Source: Incurvaria masculella
Lineage: Eukaryota > Arthropoda > Insecta > Lepidoptera > Incurvariidae
NCBI GenBank assembly: GCA_946894095.1
Contig: OX335646.2
Location: 17,788,077 to 17,852,076 of the forward strand
Direction: 5' to 3'
DNA: 64,000 bases
How positions within the stretch are numbered: position 1 is the stretch's first letter; every line of letters begins with the position of its first letter. The position numbers and the translations under genes were made by a program. The notes under the pieces were generated by a model. The model was given only the letters and a program-made list of their open reading frames with translations. It was not told where the DNA came from and searched no databases. Below are positions 1-10,205 of this stretch, one piece after another.

Positions 1-353
1 AATGGCACATGGAAAGTTCAGGTTAGTTGGTGTCAATCTATTCATGGTGCTAATTATTCTCCTATTTTTCTGTTAATGAGAAAAACATAGAAATTTCAAA
101 AAACACTTTAAATAAAATACGATTTCCGGAGGTTTTTTGATTTTACGTAAATGCATCAAACTATTTTTATCCCAATAGTTAAAATTTTTTGTTAAATTTT
201 TAGGGCTTTTTTATTGTAATATGCCGACGAAAAAGGTGAAAATGTTTACTATTAATTAATTAATTATGATCTATTAAAATCCAATACGCCAAGTAACAAA
301 TCAATATTTAAATAGTTCTTCAGCACCACTATGGAAAGCCCCCAAAATACTCC
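1..353. other. AT-rich sequence, no gene seen
   Basis: AT-rich, with homopolymer A and T runs. I see no open frame, RNA gene or repeat boundary that I can support before the TTAA element begins. Confidence 0.5.
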
Positions 354-903
354 TTAAGGTGGCCCAACCCGCTCATCTCCCCATACAAAAGGGGAAAGAA
401 GATCACGCCTATATTTCTTGTCAGAGATCCAAAATTTTGCTCAAAATAGCTTTATTTGATTGAACTAGATGTCTGATGACCATTGGCATTGTAAAATTGT
501 GTTCGGTTTCCAAGTTATAACGTCCGAAAGTTCGGATTTTTCGCGCGTTTTATACAATAACTTTGGAGGTGGATTGCGCAATGATAAAGTAAGAACATCT
601 TAAAAAGATTAGTCATCAGACATAGCTTATTTAAGCAAGATTTAGAATCTATTTGGTTTTTGTTAGATTTTTGACTACAGCGGTCGTGGTTTACTTTTAG
701 CTATAAGTCGTTTTGAAATTAAAATTTTCGTAAATCTTACCAAATCATACACTATGCACATTGTCTTTTTTGTGGACAGGTTGCATCTTCCTCATCACGA
801 AACCTGTCTTATTCTTAGAAACAGAGAAGGTCCCAGAGCGCAACAGCACGGTTTTGTACCGTGCCCGCAAATGAGTTGAGGCCGCCGGGTTGGGCCACCT
901 TAA
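354..903 (+). mobile_element. TTAA-bounded non-autonomous DNA element, copy 1
   Basis: A 550-bp element flanked by and including TTAA at 354-357 and 900-903. Its ends are inverted: the left end reads TTAAGGTGGCCCAACCCG and the reverse complement of the right end reads the same 18 bases. The interior matches two other copies in this window (19105-19653 inverted, 28320-28865 direct) over the full length, including the central segments around 540 and 670. TTAA duplication is typical of piggyBac-like transposons, so this is probably a non-autonomous member of that or another TTAA-targeting group. The terminal bases are not the canonical piggyBac CCC. No transposase frame is present; the short open frames inside are incidental. 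Confidence 0.85.
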
Positions 904-1879
904 GTTTAAATGATAGACATAAATAACTATAGGTTTCACGTAGATCACTTAGCTCTAGAGCTTTGAGTTGAGTAGAGTTTTGAGAAATATTTGGTGGCAC
1001 TGGAGTGACGGAACCTTACAATTATAATTACGACCGGAAGACCAAATTAAAGCAATGCAGGAAGTGTCACTATGGACTTGACTCCAACGAATGTGGCGGC
1101 GTCGGCGGTAGTCGGTTGCAGGCGGCTACCTACGGACTGCCGCAGCTAGCAACACCGACATTTGATGACGAAACTATGATAACAAGTCGGTTGCAGACGC
1201 GTTGGAAACCGAACACAAATACCTCGAGCTCGCTCAACCGTCATTTGTTAAATTTTTAATGTGTTGCAGCCCGCACCGGAAAATGTGATAAAAATACACT
1301 GAATCACCATCTGGGATAGGTATATAATGTCCTACAGCAGTAACAGCGGTAAATTCGTCATCTTAATATTCGAAGTCTCCTGATAAATTTAACGTATTCC
1401 CCAAAAACACGGAAAAATTGCATCTAAATTTATTGTGTCCCGAAGTTGTGTAGTGGAGTGACTGCTTTTACATCCTATATTCATACAATCGGACTGTCAC
1501 TTTGCCCTCAACGATGAACATTTGTGTACAGAGTACCAACACGCCGTGAGTGCAAGAAAGTGCTTATATTTCTGTCGCTCCTTCAACGGATATGCTTCTC
1601 ACACACATGGTCTTCTACTTCTGCGACATTAACTATGAATTTTACCAATCAGTACCATCTGTTCTTTTAATTTACATAATAACATTATAAATATACGATG
1701 TCAATTTTGTTTTCTTAAATGAAGAGTATTTCTTTTAGTTATCAAACAAACCAAAATTATATAATGATTATATAAGCAACTATTTATCACTTTCACATTA
1801 GAAATCCCACGAATTTAGATCATCAGAAGTGACATAATATATTTTATGGTGATCAGAGACACATGCGAAAGCTGGTTAC
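904..1879. other. Non-coding stretch, nothing identified
   Basis: Holds an 84-codon open frame at 1005-1259 (+) with cysteines near its N terminus (CRKCHYG) and the repeated motif SRLQ, but it has no recognisable domain, splice context or codon support. The rest is AT-rich. Confidence 0.35.
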
Positions 1880-1990
1880 GTCCCAAAGGTTGGTAGGTAG
1901 AGAGTGCCCTTGGGCATTAAGCCCGCCTTTTGTAACCATTGTTAAAGGTTAAGGTTACAACAAAGAATTGTATTATTATTATTTATTTTC
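1880..1990 (+). repeat. LINE 3'-terminal fragment
   Basis: The string GTGCCCTTGGGCATTAAGCC followed by CGCCTTTTGTA and then an ATT-rich tail (1968-1985) resembles the 3' untranslated end common to lepidopteran non-LTR elements (inference from memory of the family). No coding part remains, consistent with a strongly 5'-truncated insertion. Confidence 0.55.
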
Positions 1991-2328
1991 ATAACGATGT
2001 TTAATTTTAACTTTAAGACAATTCTTTGAAGAAGTATATTTGTCTATTTATTTTGCCAATCGCTCTTGATTAGATCATGGTCTCGTGAACTTTAATGCTA
2101 GAGTATAAAACGATCAGATCGCTATCATTTTGATCATCTGGTTTTGCAACAAGTCAAACACGAGGTCGAACGATTACGAAGCTCATATATAAAGAACTCA
2201 ATGGTAAAAAGTAAGGCATATGCTAACATATAATTAACGACCGTTTTTTATATATAAACACTTAAACAAACAAGCTATCATATCACATAACATATCACCA
2301 TATGCCAGGCATTTCGCTATGCATAAAA

Positions 2329-2617
2329 ACCGGCCAAGTGCGAGTCGCACTCGCACAAGAAGGATTCCGTAACATTGTACAAGATTTAGCACAAAAAAAT
2401 CACGTTTTCTGTATGGGCCCCCCTTAATTTTTTATTATTTTTTATTTTTACCTATTTGTTGTTATAGAGGCCAAATAAATACACACTCTGTGAAAATTTC
2501 AGCTGCCTACCTAGTACGGTTCTTGAGAAACAGCCCTGTGACAGACGGACGGACGGACGGACGGACTGACGGACGGACTGTTCCGTTGGTACCCTTTGGG
2601 TACGGAACCCTAAAAAA
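2329..2617 (+). repeat. Interspersed repeat with internal GGAC tandem, copy 1
   Basis: Starts CCGGCCAAGTGCGAGTCG with a small self-complementary arm (GCGAGTCGCACTCGC) and ends TACGGAACCCTAAAAAA. Contains a GACG/GGAC tetranucleotide run at about 2539-2578. Further copies lie at 5191-5470 and, inverted, at 22969-23304. The internal order is conserved in all three: arm, ACGTTTT with poly-T, AAATAAATACACACTC, the microsatellite, then the terminal GGAACCC. The A-rich 3' end suggests a retroposed element (SINE-like or LINE tail), but I cannot identify its Pol III head. Confidence 0.8.
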
Positions 2618-2885
2618 GACTAATCTTCTCTTTAGGAGTTATAGCCATCCCATACACATGAGTTTGCTGACTCATGTTTGGACCCTTAGAATAGAAAAAA
2701 AGGTTATAGATTATAGCATATTTTTAGTTTATATTTCCATTTCTTTAACTTTCTGGTATTCACACTACACTGAATCGTGTCACAATCACATTGATCTGCG
2801 AATTAGAGGACCCGCAAATAAACTTCCATGGCTTATAGGTTTCCGTCCACTATTATTCTATATATAATATATACTTTTTTTAATG
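2618..2885 (-). repeat. Possible LINE 3' remnant
   Basis: 2750-2815 (TGGTATTCACACTACACTGA onward) is similar to 15242-15300. Both precede or follow A/T-rich simple tails, so they look like two fragments of one LINE 3' end. The orientation is inferred only. Confidence 0.35.
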
Positions 2886-3056
2886 TAACATAGACATGGA
2901 TGGCAAATACCGAACTGACCGTCAGATATTAGCCTAACACACCACATGGGATCTAGATTCCATGCCAGGACGTTCCTTATATTCCTCGGCTACATTGAAA
3001 TGGATGGAAAACACGGGCAATTTTCATTGCCGCTTCGACCATCGTTCATTCAATTG
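2886..3056 (-). mobile_element. SINE body fragment, copy A (head missing)
   Basis: Matches the 3' body shared by many SINE copies here: the dACATGGATGG tail motif at 2894, CCATGCCAGGACGTTCCTTA near 2961, and CATTGCCGCTTCGACCATCG near 3025. The copy stops at a TTGTA microsatellite (3053-3075), so the head is lost. The minus strand is the sense strand of the element. Confidence 0.75.
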
Positions 3057-3075
3057 TATTGTATTGTATTGTTTA
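3053..3075. repeat. (ATTGT)n microsatellite
   Basis: About four to five ATTGT units. They sit exactly at the truncation point of the adjoining SINE fragment, and the following sequence could be a LINE tail. Confidence 0.8.
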
Positions 3076-5028
3076 TTCATCATCCATAGACAGTACACTG
3101 CACTCGGATTTGTCATATTTTAGCATTGGCCAGTTCAGCAAAACAAAACACAGCGAAGAAGAACTGGAAAGAAACTACGCTGTTTTTTTTTTCAACGTCC
3201 ACTTAGTTTACAAAAGTGTTTGTCAATTATGTTAACAAAAACATAGGTAAAACACTAAATTCACATGAATACACAAAAATTTACAATCCATGCCGTACGC
3301 AACAGTTCATGACAAATATCATTTTATTTGCAAAGACAACTAATATGTTGCCAATTGGAGCAGGCCAGTCCCCACAAGCAGCACCCGTTCACGAGCATCA
3401 CGCCGGGCACAGCCATTACCTCTTTCAACCATATTTTAGGGAAAGAGATAACCTGAGCCAAGCGTCACCGTAAGCAAGGACCTTTAAGCGATGCACTGCC
3501 CCAGTGGCAACACAACACTGTGAAACACTTGCACATTAGGTTTTAATACTATGAGTTTTGTCATAAACTACTACTGTCAGCTGATCACATAGTTACATAT
3601 CCCTTTAAATGCTACCACCTACAGACAATAAGGAGTATAATGGTTTGAGAGCAGCCCTATCAATAAAGTAATAATAGATTCCTATATGAGATTTTGACCA
3701 ATACCGAGAAACTAATAATGCTTAACTAAAATAAAATAAAATACACTACACCCGTGTATAGAGCCCTCGTCATTATTGATACGAAATTGTATCAAATCAA
3801 AATTGATGCGATGGTACTAACCCGGGCGGTATTAACCCGACCACCTAGTAAGTAAGGAAAATATAAACCGGGTCACTGCCAAAGTTATATTTTTGGTAAA
3901 ACGGTAGTAAGTATAATATATACATATACCCATAACATAACACAATTTAGGGAGAGAGAATATTATAACGGAAGGATAAATACTAGATTGATAGACAATG
4001 AAATTAAATAAAGTTTGGATGTCTCCGCACGAAACGGAACAAGAAACACCTCTATAAAGCTTATGTCACAATAGCCGTTTAGATATTACTCATCAAATGA
4101 ACTAAACACATTAACAAAATTGCGTCACCGCCATCTTGTAGCCAGCGATGTTAGACGTCATTGAAAAGTTTGTTAACAAAGATACGGCCTACAGCCGCGT
4201 CTAGACAATGAGAGGCGTGCTACGGTGTTTATCAACGTGTATGTTTTTTAATAGTCCGCATTTAAAATGGACGGGCGGGGCTAAGAAACACCAGAACACA
4301 TTAAGTTTTATCGAAGTTAACATTTTTTATGTCTAGAGGAAAGATACATAAAATACAGCTTTCTTTAATTTGTTATTTTTTTCATCATTTCAATTTCATC
4401 TTTCAGAAAATTTTCCACTTCATTTATTCGAAAGAAAAGGAAAACCATTCCCTCACATTTTCAACAGATTATCATTTTCCCCTTACATTTATATTAAGTA
4501 TACATTTCTATAAGTGAGATATCATTAAAAAAAAAGGTCGCTTGAAAACAATCGATTTTATATAAAACTAAATTACATACTTAGCCTACACTGATTTACA
4601 ATTTTTCGTTTATTTCATTTTACTTGAAATAAACTTTGAACCATATTTGTACATACTACCACAGTTATTGGAGGTTTACTTCGTTAACTTGCATTGAAAT
4701 CCATCATAACTGTTCACTTGCAGGAAGTTAACGCCCCCGATAGTTTAGTTAATTAATTATCATTATCTAAATTATGGGATGCTAGAGTGGGCGTTTTATA
4801 CGATGAAACGCAAAAAACATGTTTGTTCTACATTTATGAACATTTTAAGTATTAATTACATCTGCACGTTATAGCATAATTAGTTCGTGGGTGCTTTGCT
4901 TACCCAAATAATTATGGGTGCATACCCAATCAAACCTCACTTCACTGGGCACTATCGGATCGTATATATCTTAGTTTTTATAACTGGGTGTCTTTAGCCG
5001 AATATCACTGAAATAATAACAAAAAAGT
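3076..5028. other. AT-rich stretch, no gene seen
   Basis: I find no frame with recognisable protein content. Local simple sequence occurs at 3728-3745 (AAAATAAAATAAAAT). The open frames at 3216-3473 and 4329-4517 have biased, low-complexity translations and no splice or start support. Confidence 0.4.
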
Positions 5029-5183
5029 AACCGACTTCAAACAAGAACCATTGCCATTTTTGTATACGGTTATTTTATTTTTTAAGTCGGCGTCAGCCAG
5101 GCAAAAAAATCGGTTCACCCAGGCGAAAGTTATGAGGTAACAAACATAAAAAAAAACATACAGACGAATTGATGAAGTCGGTT
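5029..5183. mobile_element. Short foldback MITE with AACCGACTTCA ends
   Basis: The left end AACCGACTTCA (5029-5039) is the exact reverse complement of the right end TGAAGTCGGTT (5173-5183). Total length is 155 bp and there is no coding content. A matching right half occurs near 9390-9437 (CCTCC plus poly-T, then AGTCGGTT). Such elements are abundant in Lepidoptera. It directly abuts the GGAC repeat that starts at 5191. Confidence 0.7.
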
Positions 5184-5190
5184 GCAAAAT

Positions 5191-5470
5191 GGCCAAGTGC
5201 GAGTCGTACTCGCACACGAAGGGGTTTATATAATTACCTTTATTATTACCTTATTTATTTACCTTTTACCTTTCATTCTTATTATGTTTAAATTTTATCT
5301 TTTTGTTGTTATAGCGGCAAAATAAATACACACTCTCTCAAAATTTCAGCTGCCCACCTATTTCGTGAGATACAGCCCTGTGACAGACGGACGAACAGAT
5401 GGACGGACGGCCGGACAGCGGAGGCTTAGTAATTGGGTTCCGTTGGGCAACTCTTTGGGTACCCTAAAAA
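5191..5470 (+). repeat. Interspersed repeat with internal GGAC tandem, copy 2
   Basis: Begins GGCCAAGTGCGAGTCGTACT and ends GGGTACCCTAAAAA. It has a shorter, degenerate GACG/GGACGGACGG run at about 5388-5413. Same block order as the copies at 2329-2617 and 22969-23304. Confidence 0.8.
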
Positions 5471-5794
5471 GTTTGTTGTTTTCGAACGTGGATTCTGCGA
5501 GGATTCGCGGAGCCTCACCACGGATCTAATATTGTTTTTCACACAAGCTCTGTACGAAGTTTTGGTATAACGAATGTATAACGTGCCAGGATGCATGTGT
5601 GTAGGAAGTGACCGAGGTAGTCCGAAGTGCGTCTAGCCGGGGGCTGGATGACCTTGCAACGTAGTATCATAGCTGATGTAACATGTAGCTATGTTCACAA
5701 AAATAGACCATCAATCATTGATATCAGGTTACAGACACGACAACATTAAAACGTTGCAATCAAATTTTAAAAATATTTTGAATTTTCTCGGTCT

Positions 5795-6010
5795 GCAAGC
5801 ATATTCCTGGAATTCCGTAATCAGGAATCAGGAATCCTGAGTTTAGAAAACAGCTTTTATAGCAGAAATATCTCCACGAAAAGCTTTCGGAGCATAGTAT
5901 TTAAATTTAGGTTCTCCGTCATAAAAATCGCTTCGGAAACCGCTACAAAAGCGATTTTCTAGACTCAAGATTCTTAATTTACGATTAGAGAATTCCAGGA
6001 ATAGTTTCAG
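5795..6010. mobile_element. Foldback MITE with TATTCCTGGAATTCC ends, copy 1
   Basis: The left arm ATATTCCTGGAATTCCGTAA (from 5803) is the reverse complement, with a few changes, of the right arm ending AGAATTCCAGGAATAG (to 6005). The subterminal parts AGCTTTTATAGC and GCTACAAAAGCG also pair. An intact copy lies at 12081-12312 and a half copy at 10560-10643. There is no protein frame. Confidence 0.75.
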
Positions 6011-6042
6011 TTGTCATAGTCTCAGTGTAGTTAAAAAGGAAA

Positions 6043-6525
6043 AAATAATAGTTTAAAAAAACTAAAAAAACACGCTTTTATAGCTAACCGAACTAAAAAA
6101 TAGAAAATAATTTTTAATTTTAAAGAGTTTATATTACAGTAGTAGAAGATCGAACAATCAATCAGAATTTATCACCTCAAGATAAAATTATAATAAAGTT
6201 TCAGTTATTAACAAAATAATTCAATTCAGAGTAAAAAGCGTGGGGTGCTTGATAAAGTAAATGTAACAATCATTCTATTTGCAACTGTCGATCAGAGGAG
6301 AGTTATGAAAAGTAGTAAAATGCACCCCACGCTTTTTACTCTGAATTGAATTATTTTGTTAATAACTGAAACTTTATTATAATTTTATCTTGAGGTGATA
6401 AATTCTGATTGATTGTTCGATCTTCTACTACTGTAATATAAACTCTTTAAAATTAAAAATTATTTTCTATTTTTTAGTTCGGTTAGCTATAAAAGCGTGT
6501 TTTTTTAGTTTTTTTAAACTATTAT
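6043..6525. repeat. Near-perfect long palindrome (arms ~205 bp, spacer ~73 bp)
   Basis: 6043-6248 reads as the reverse complement of 6322-6525 almost without mismatch. For example GTGGGGTGC at 6240-6248 pairs with GCACCCCAC at 6322-6330, and the outer AATAATAGTTTAAAAAAACT pairs at the far end. The spacer at 6249-6321 is unique. Such high arm identity implies a recent origin or ongoing arm correction. It could be a young foldback element or a transcribed long-hairpin RNA source; no target duplication is evident. It lies between the TATTCCTGG MITE and the 3' end of a LINE relic. Confidence 0.9.
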
Positions 6526-6773
6526 TTATTTTTCATTTTTTAGTTCGATTTTTCGAATTCATATGCATTATTTACTCCAATCAATAAGACTTTATAATTA
6601 CAAATTTTTTGATCGTATTAAATTCCTTCCTTATCGACTGTAATTTCAAAGCATTGGTGTTTACCAAATTTTGTCCCGTAAAATAAATAGATTAATAATT
6701 TATGTTCGGTTGTACAATCTCTTTATTAGATAGGTAGGAACTAATGTTAATAAAATACATATTTAATTTAGAC
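6526..6773 (-). other. LINE relic 3' untranslated region
   Basis: Reading the minus strand, the frame of the LINE relic stops at 6774 and an AATAAA lies at 6722-6727. The boundary with the palindrome is not sharp. Confidence 0.45.
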
Positions 6774-8190
6774 TTAAAGATAAAAAACTTCTTCTAAAAG
6801 AGCCGGAGCTTCAGCTGTACCTAGAATACTGGCGGTGTTGCCTCTTTGGATTTCGAGGCTTATTCGCCGGACAAAATGGGCCCCGGACCTGGGATCACCA
6901 GAACTTTCATTTAAAAGTTTGCCTAACGTTGAAGCAAAAGTTATCGCTTCTGGTGACCATGAACCGAGTGTCTCGGCGGCGAAAGCTAAAAACTCAAAAA
7001 AACTCGCCACGCAGCTGTATTTTTGATGTTTATTTGCTGCTGCCCTCTCAGCTGCCGCTCCGGCCGCGCGAGAAGTGGCCTGAATGTAGGACGGCGCCAG
7101 AGTATCCACACAGGTGGCGTCCCATATTAATGCCTTTCCACTTGCCCACGGCACTAAGGTCACCCCGTCCGGGCGTTTACCATCCGAGCGACTGATTCCT
7201 GGGGGCTCGGTGATGCTGGGGTAGTTTGCTGTCACCAGTGCTCTTTTTATAATGTTATTTATATTGTAATGGCGGGATAAATGACCAGCGCTCCTTTGGC
7301 ATGATAAACCGTGGTGGCCCCATTCGGTAACGTTGGTACCACAGGCGCACGTATGAGGATGGCACAATCTAGCACCGACTCGAAGGCCTATTGAAATTCT
7401 GAGAGTGTTACTGTCAAGCAGAGTGCCTAGGCTTGGTGATGGATAGGCCCCCCGCCCCGGATTCGGCGACTGATGATGCTAGAATGCGAGCTTTGTCAAT
7501 GTCAGCACTATTCATCAAGAGGGAAGAGTGTATAGATTTTATAATCGGCAAATCCCAGGCTTTTTGGAGTTTAAGACGGATTGGAATAGGTTCTTCTGGG
7601 CACCTGGATTTCCAACCTTCGATAGCCCTGTTCAAGCAGTCCACCTCGAAATCACAGCCAAGTGATGGTGAAAGAATACTACCCACGAGTGGTAAACTGC
7701 TGTGGACGGAACTCAAAAATGCTGGAAGTGCAACATCTTTTGTGCATCGTATGCCAACTCCGCCGAAGCCTATGGGAAGAGAGGCTTGTATCCAAGCATT
7801 TCCTTCTAATTGAATGTTCGTTATTTGGGATAGGCCTTTTTTGACAATAGCGTCTATTTTAGTTAGTGCTTCTGTATTGCGCCATAAAGGGCAACAGCGC
7901 ATAAAGTATGTGAATCGTGGGATACCAAAACAAAATTTAAGGAGATGTAAGCCGACATGAGGTTGGATAGCACGAAGGCGATTTGTGAATATCTCCAACA
8001 TATTGGTTTTATTTTCTAAAAGCGTTGTTGTGGATTGTTCCGTCAACGGGGCGCCCAGGAAGAATCTGTTCTCTTCAGTTAGAGTTTTGATTCCCGGTGT
8101 AATTTTTTCCAAAAGGCTTTTGATTTCTGTTGTCCTATCGGCGGTTAATTTCGAGAATATTGCTTCGCATTTTGTAGGGTTCAGCTCTGC
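6700..8190 (-). mobile_element. 5'-truncated non-LTR retrotransposon (LINE) relic
   Basis: On the minus strand this holds the C-terminal part of a reverse transcriptase, then a zinc knuckle and a putative restriction-like endonuclease, a stop, and a poly(A) signal. Homology appears to begin near 8190 (LNPTKCEAIF, the usual block just after the RT catalytic domain). Upstream sequence is unrelated, so the element is 5'-truncated, as is typical of target-primed reverse transcription. I do not assign a clade. Confidence 0.75.
6774..8190 (-). pseudogene. LINE pol C-terminal part: RT thumb, zinc knuckle, RLE-like endonuclease (frameshifted)
   Basis: Two minus-strand frames belong together. The first (about 8190 to 7414) carries the post-catalytic RT/thumb region: LNPTKCE, then RCCPLWRNTEAL and GFGGVGIR. 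It ends at a TGA (7414-7416). The homologous frame resumes in another register across 7430-7367 (LLDSNTLRISIGLRVGARLC) and continues to 6774. In the second part, counting from 7367, a C7-x-C9...H18/H19...C23 zinc knuckle precedes RPDG at residues 65-68, WDAT at 82-85 and KHQKY at 113-117. The PD...D...K-Y layout resembles the restriction-like endonuclease of R2-type LINEs (family knowledge), though similar C termini occur in other metazoan RTs. A frameshift near 7435 and the missing RT core make it a pseudogene. No promoter is visible. Confidence 0.7.
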
Positions 8191-8257
8191 ATAAAGAATG
8201 AACAAGGTGAGAACGCAATTATCCTGAAAACATTTTTGCCTCCGTTGTACTGTACCA

Positions 8258-8305
8258 AGTATGGAGTGTACAGAGTCTCTACACTCCATAGTACCAAGTG
8301 CCCGA
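8258..8305. repeat. Small inverted repeat
   Basis: TATGGAGTGTA and TACACTCCATA face each other across a 7-9 nt centre, and both are flanked by GTACCAAG. It lies at the 5' break of the LINE relic and may be part of the insertion scar. Confidence 0.6.
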
Positions 8306-8398
8306 GCGAAAGAGTAAGTCCGAAAGTGCGGGCATGCGCAGATCTCGCGCTAGCTCTGTCTCTTTTACTCCACTACAGAGGATCTATAAAAGAATTTA

Positions 8399-8966
8399 TT
8401 AATCCTGGCGGTCCTAATAAGGATAATGGGAAACTGTTATGAAATTATTGCATTGTCATCGGTCCTTGATACGTTTTTTTTTATGTGACTTGACATGGAT
8501 GGCTAATACCACACCCTCTGTCATGGTATTAGCCCAACACACCACATGGGAACTAGGTGCCATGCCAGGACCTTCCTTATATTGCTCGGCTACATTGAAC
8601 TGGATGGAAAACACGGACAATTTTAATTGCCGCTTCGACCATCGTTCATTCAATGCGATGGTACCAACCCGGGCGGGATTAACCCTACCACTTAGTAAGT
8701 AAGGAAGGGGACCTACAGTTTAACGTGGAATCCGAACCACGGCCAGCCTCTCTCAACGGTCTAATGGTCACCCATCCAAGACCAGACCGGACCCAGCGTT
8801 GCTTAACTTCGGAGAGCGATCGCCGAAGTGTCGCGCCACTGGGCCACTGAGGCTGAGAATGCAAAGTTTCAAATTAATCAGACTTCTGGAAACTGGTGAA
8901 AATTAATCTCAAAGATTCCATTACATACATAGATACATGCAACCCAAGCTAATAAAAGCGTGTTAA
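8399..8966. repeat. Tandem duplication, unit A (interrupted by a SINE)
   Basis: TTAATCCTGGCGGTCCTAAT through AATAAAAGCGTGTTAA appears twice. Unit A is split at 8474/8859 by the 5S-headed SINE; unit B (8970-9160) is uninterrupted. The end of the unit (AACCCAAGCTAATAAAAGCG) resembles a retroelement 3' end with TACATA simple repeats. Confidence 0.85.
8475..8858 (-). mobile_element. SINE with 5S rRNA-derived head (full copy)
   Basis: Sense is the minus strand. The head at 8764-8826 resembles the internal part of 5S rRNA: the Pol III A box CGAAGTTAAGCAAC (8799-8810 region) and C box GGATGGGTGACC (8766-8777) are intact and about 20 bases apart, as in 5S genes. Upstream lies GTGGCCCAGTGG, and downstream a GGTTCGGATTCC block (near 8726-8741) opens the body shared with the tRNA-headed SINEs. 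The tail is poly-A on the minus strand (8475-8481). Comparison with unit B (9040-9060) shows the insertion as an exact 384-bp addition. No target-site duplication is visible. Confidence 0.8.
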
Positions 8967-8969
8967 TGA

Positions 8970-9160
8970 TTAATCCTGGCGGTCCTAATAAGGATAATGG
9001 GAAACTGTTATGAAATTATTGCATTGTCATCGGTCCTTGATACGTATGCAAAGTTTCAAATTAATCAGACTTCTGGAAACTGGTGAAAATTAAGTTCAAA
9101 GATTCCGTTACATAGATACATACATAGATACAACCCAAGCTAATAAAAGCGTGTTAAAAA
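8970..9160. repeat. Tandem duplication, unit B (empty SINE site)
   Basis: An uninterrupted copy of the 8399-8966 unit. At 9041-9050 it reads TACGTATGCA, exactly joining the sequences that flank the SINE in unit A. Confidence 0.85.
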
Positions 9161-9285
9161 TAAATGAATATTTTTTTTTAGTACAGTATTTGTCTAAAAT
9201 ATTTAGGGGGTTTTGCTACCAGTTAGCGTCAGATATTTCCACCATATATTGTTTTTTTTTTATTTTTCTGAAATTTTATTGCACC

Positions 9286-9437
9286 AACAGACATAATTTT
9301 TCTTTCATTCGCTACCGACTTATGTAATAACATATAGCTAATGTATTGGAATTGTAAATCTAGTTTTACAAATGCCATTTTAAGATAAAATAAAAAACGA
9401 GTCGAATTGAGTACCTCCTCCTTTTTTTTAGTCGGTT
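9286..9437. repeat. Right part of AACCGACTTCA-type MITE
   Basis: 9395-9437 (ACGAGTCGAATTGAGTACCT, poly-T, AGTCGGTT) matches the characteristic end of the foldback element family at 5029-5183. The left end is not clear. Confidence 0.5.
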
Positions 9438-9707
9438 AAAAAACTAACTGAATACTTAAACCCAGAGATTTAGGTCCTCGCAAATTGGATGAGCATTCAT
9501 TCGTTTAATATGATGGCGTAACTTAGTGGGTGGCCTTTTTGTTCGTGGCCTTGTCTAGCTATTGTGGTGAGAAACGTTTTTTACACTATGATTTGAAAAA
9601 TAATAGGTTTAAATATTCTTCATGGATTATCCAAACGTTGTAAGGATTAAAACCACTATTCAATCGGTGGATTTATTGTTTACTTTTGATATTATGATCA
9701 CATAAAG
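9438..9707. other. AT-rich, nothing identified
   Basis: No frame, repeat boundary or RNA gene that I can support. Confidence 0.4.
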
Positions 9708-9965
9708 ACCATAGCCTAGCGGTTAACGCCTATAATATCTTATTTTGAGACCGCGGGATCAGGTCTTAAGGGATGCATATCTTTCTTTCATATCCAAAAC
9801 TGATCCGTACCCCTTGTATTTTTAGTTGAGAATGCGGGTAAGACCATGGCACATAAACCAAGTTAATCTGTAGGTTCATATCCTACTTACCAGATGGTAG
9901 GGTTTAGCCCGCCAGGTTGGTACAATTTCGAAGTTCAATGTGCCATGCTCGTATAAGGCAAGCCT
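9708..9965 (+). mobile_element. Diverged tRNA-headed SINE with internal deletion
   Basis: A box-like TAGCCTAGCGGTTAACGCC at 9715 opens the copy. The body reappears at 9882-9924 (CTACTTACCAGATGGTAGGG, GCCCGCCAGGTTGGTAC) and 9932-9955 (GTTCAATGTGCCATGCTCGT). The segment between the GGTTGGTAC and GTTCAATG blocks is shorter than in other copies. Confidence 0.6.
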
Positions 9966-10205
9966 CACCTCAGCATCACCCAAGATTCATGATCAGTCAC
10001 TATCCGTTCCCCTCACGATACGCTCATAAGATGACCAAAGACGAGCCGTTTTCCTTACATTGACGTATGGCCGCTGTCCGCGAGCAACGCCGCTCTTCCT
10101 GAATGACGACTCGGTTACGTCATTGGCGTGGCGAATTTATCGTGCCATGAATGTCGTGCGCTATCGAAATAATGCACGTTTTGTTTCGCAAACGTTCAAA
10201 AGGAA
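9966..10205. other. Non-coding stretch, nothing identified
   Basis: Moderately GC-rich around 10040-10160 with no open frame or repeat match found. Confidence 0.35.

Noticed and set aside
1005..1259. 84-codon open frame with CRKCHYG
   Set aside because: A single Cys pair and no partner motif; likely chance.
8764..8826. 5S rRNA gene
   Set aside because: Only the internal promoter part resembles 5S; both 5S ends are missing and the segment is joined to a SINE body with poly-A tail.
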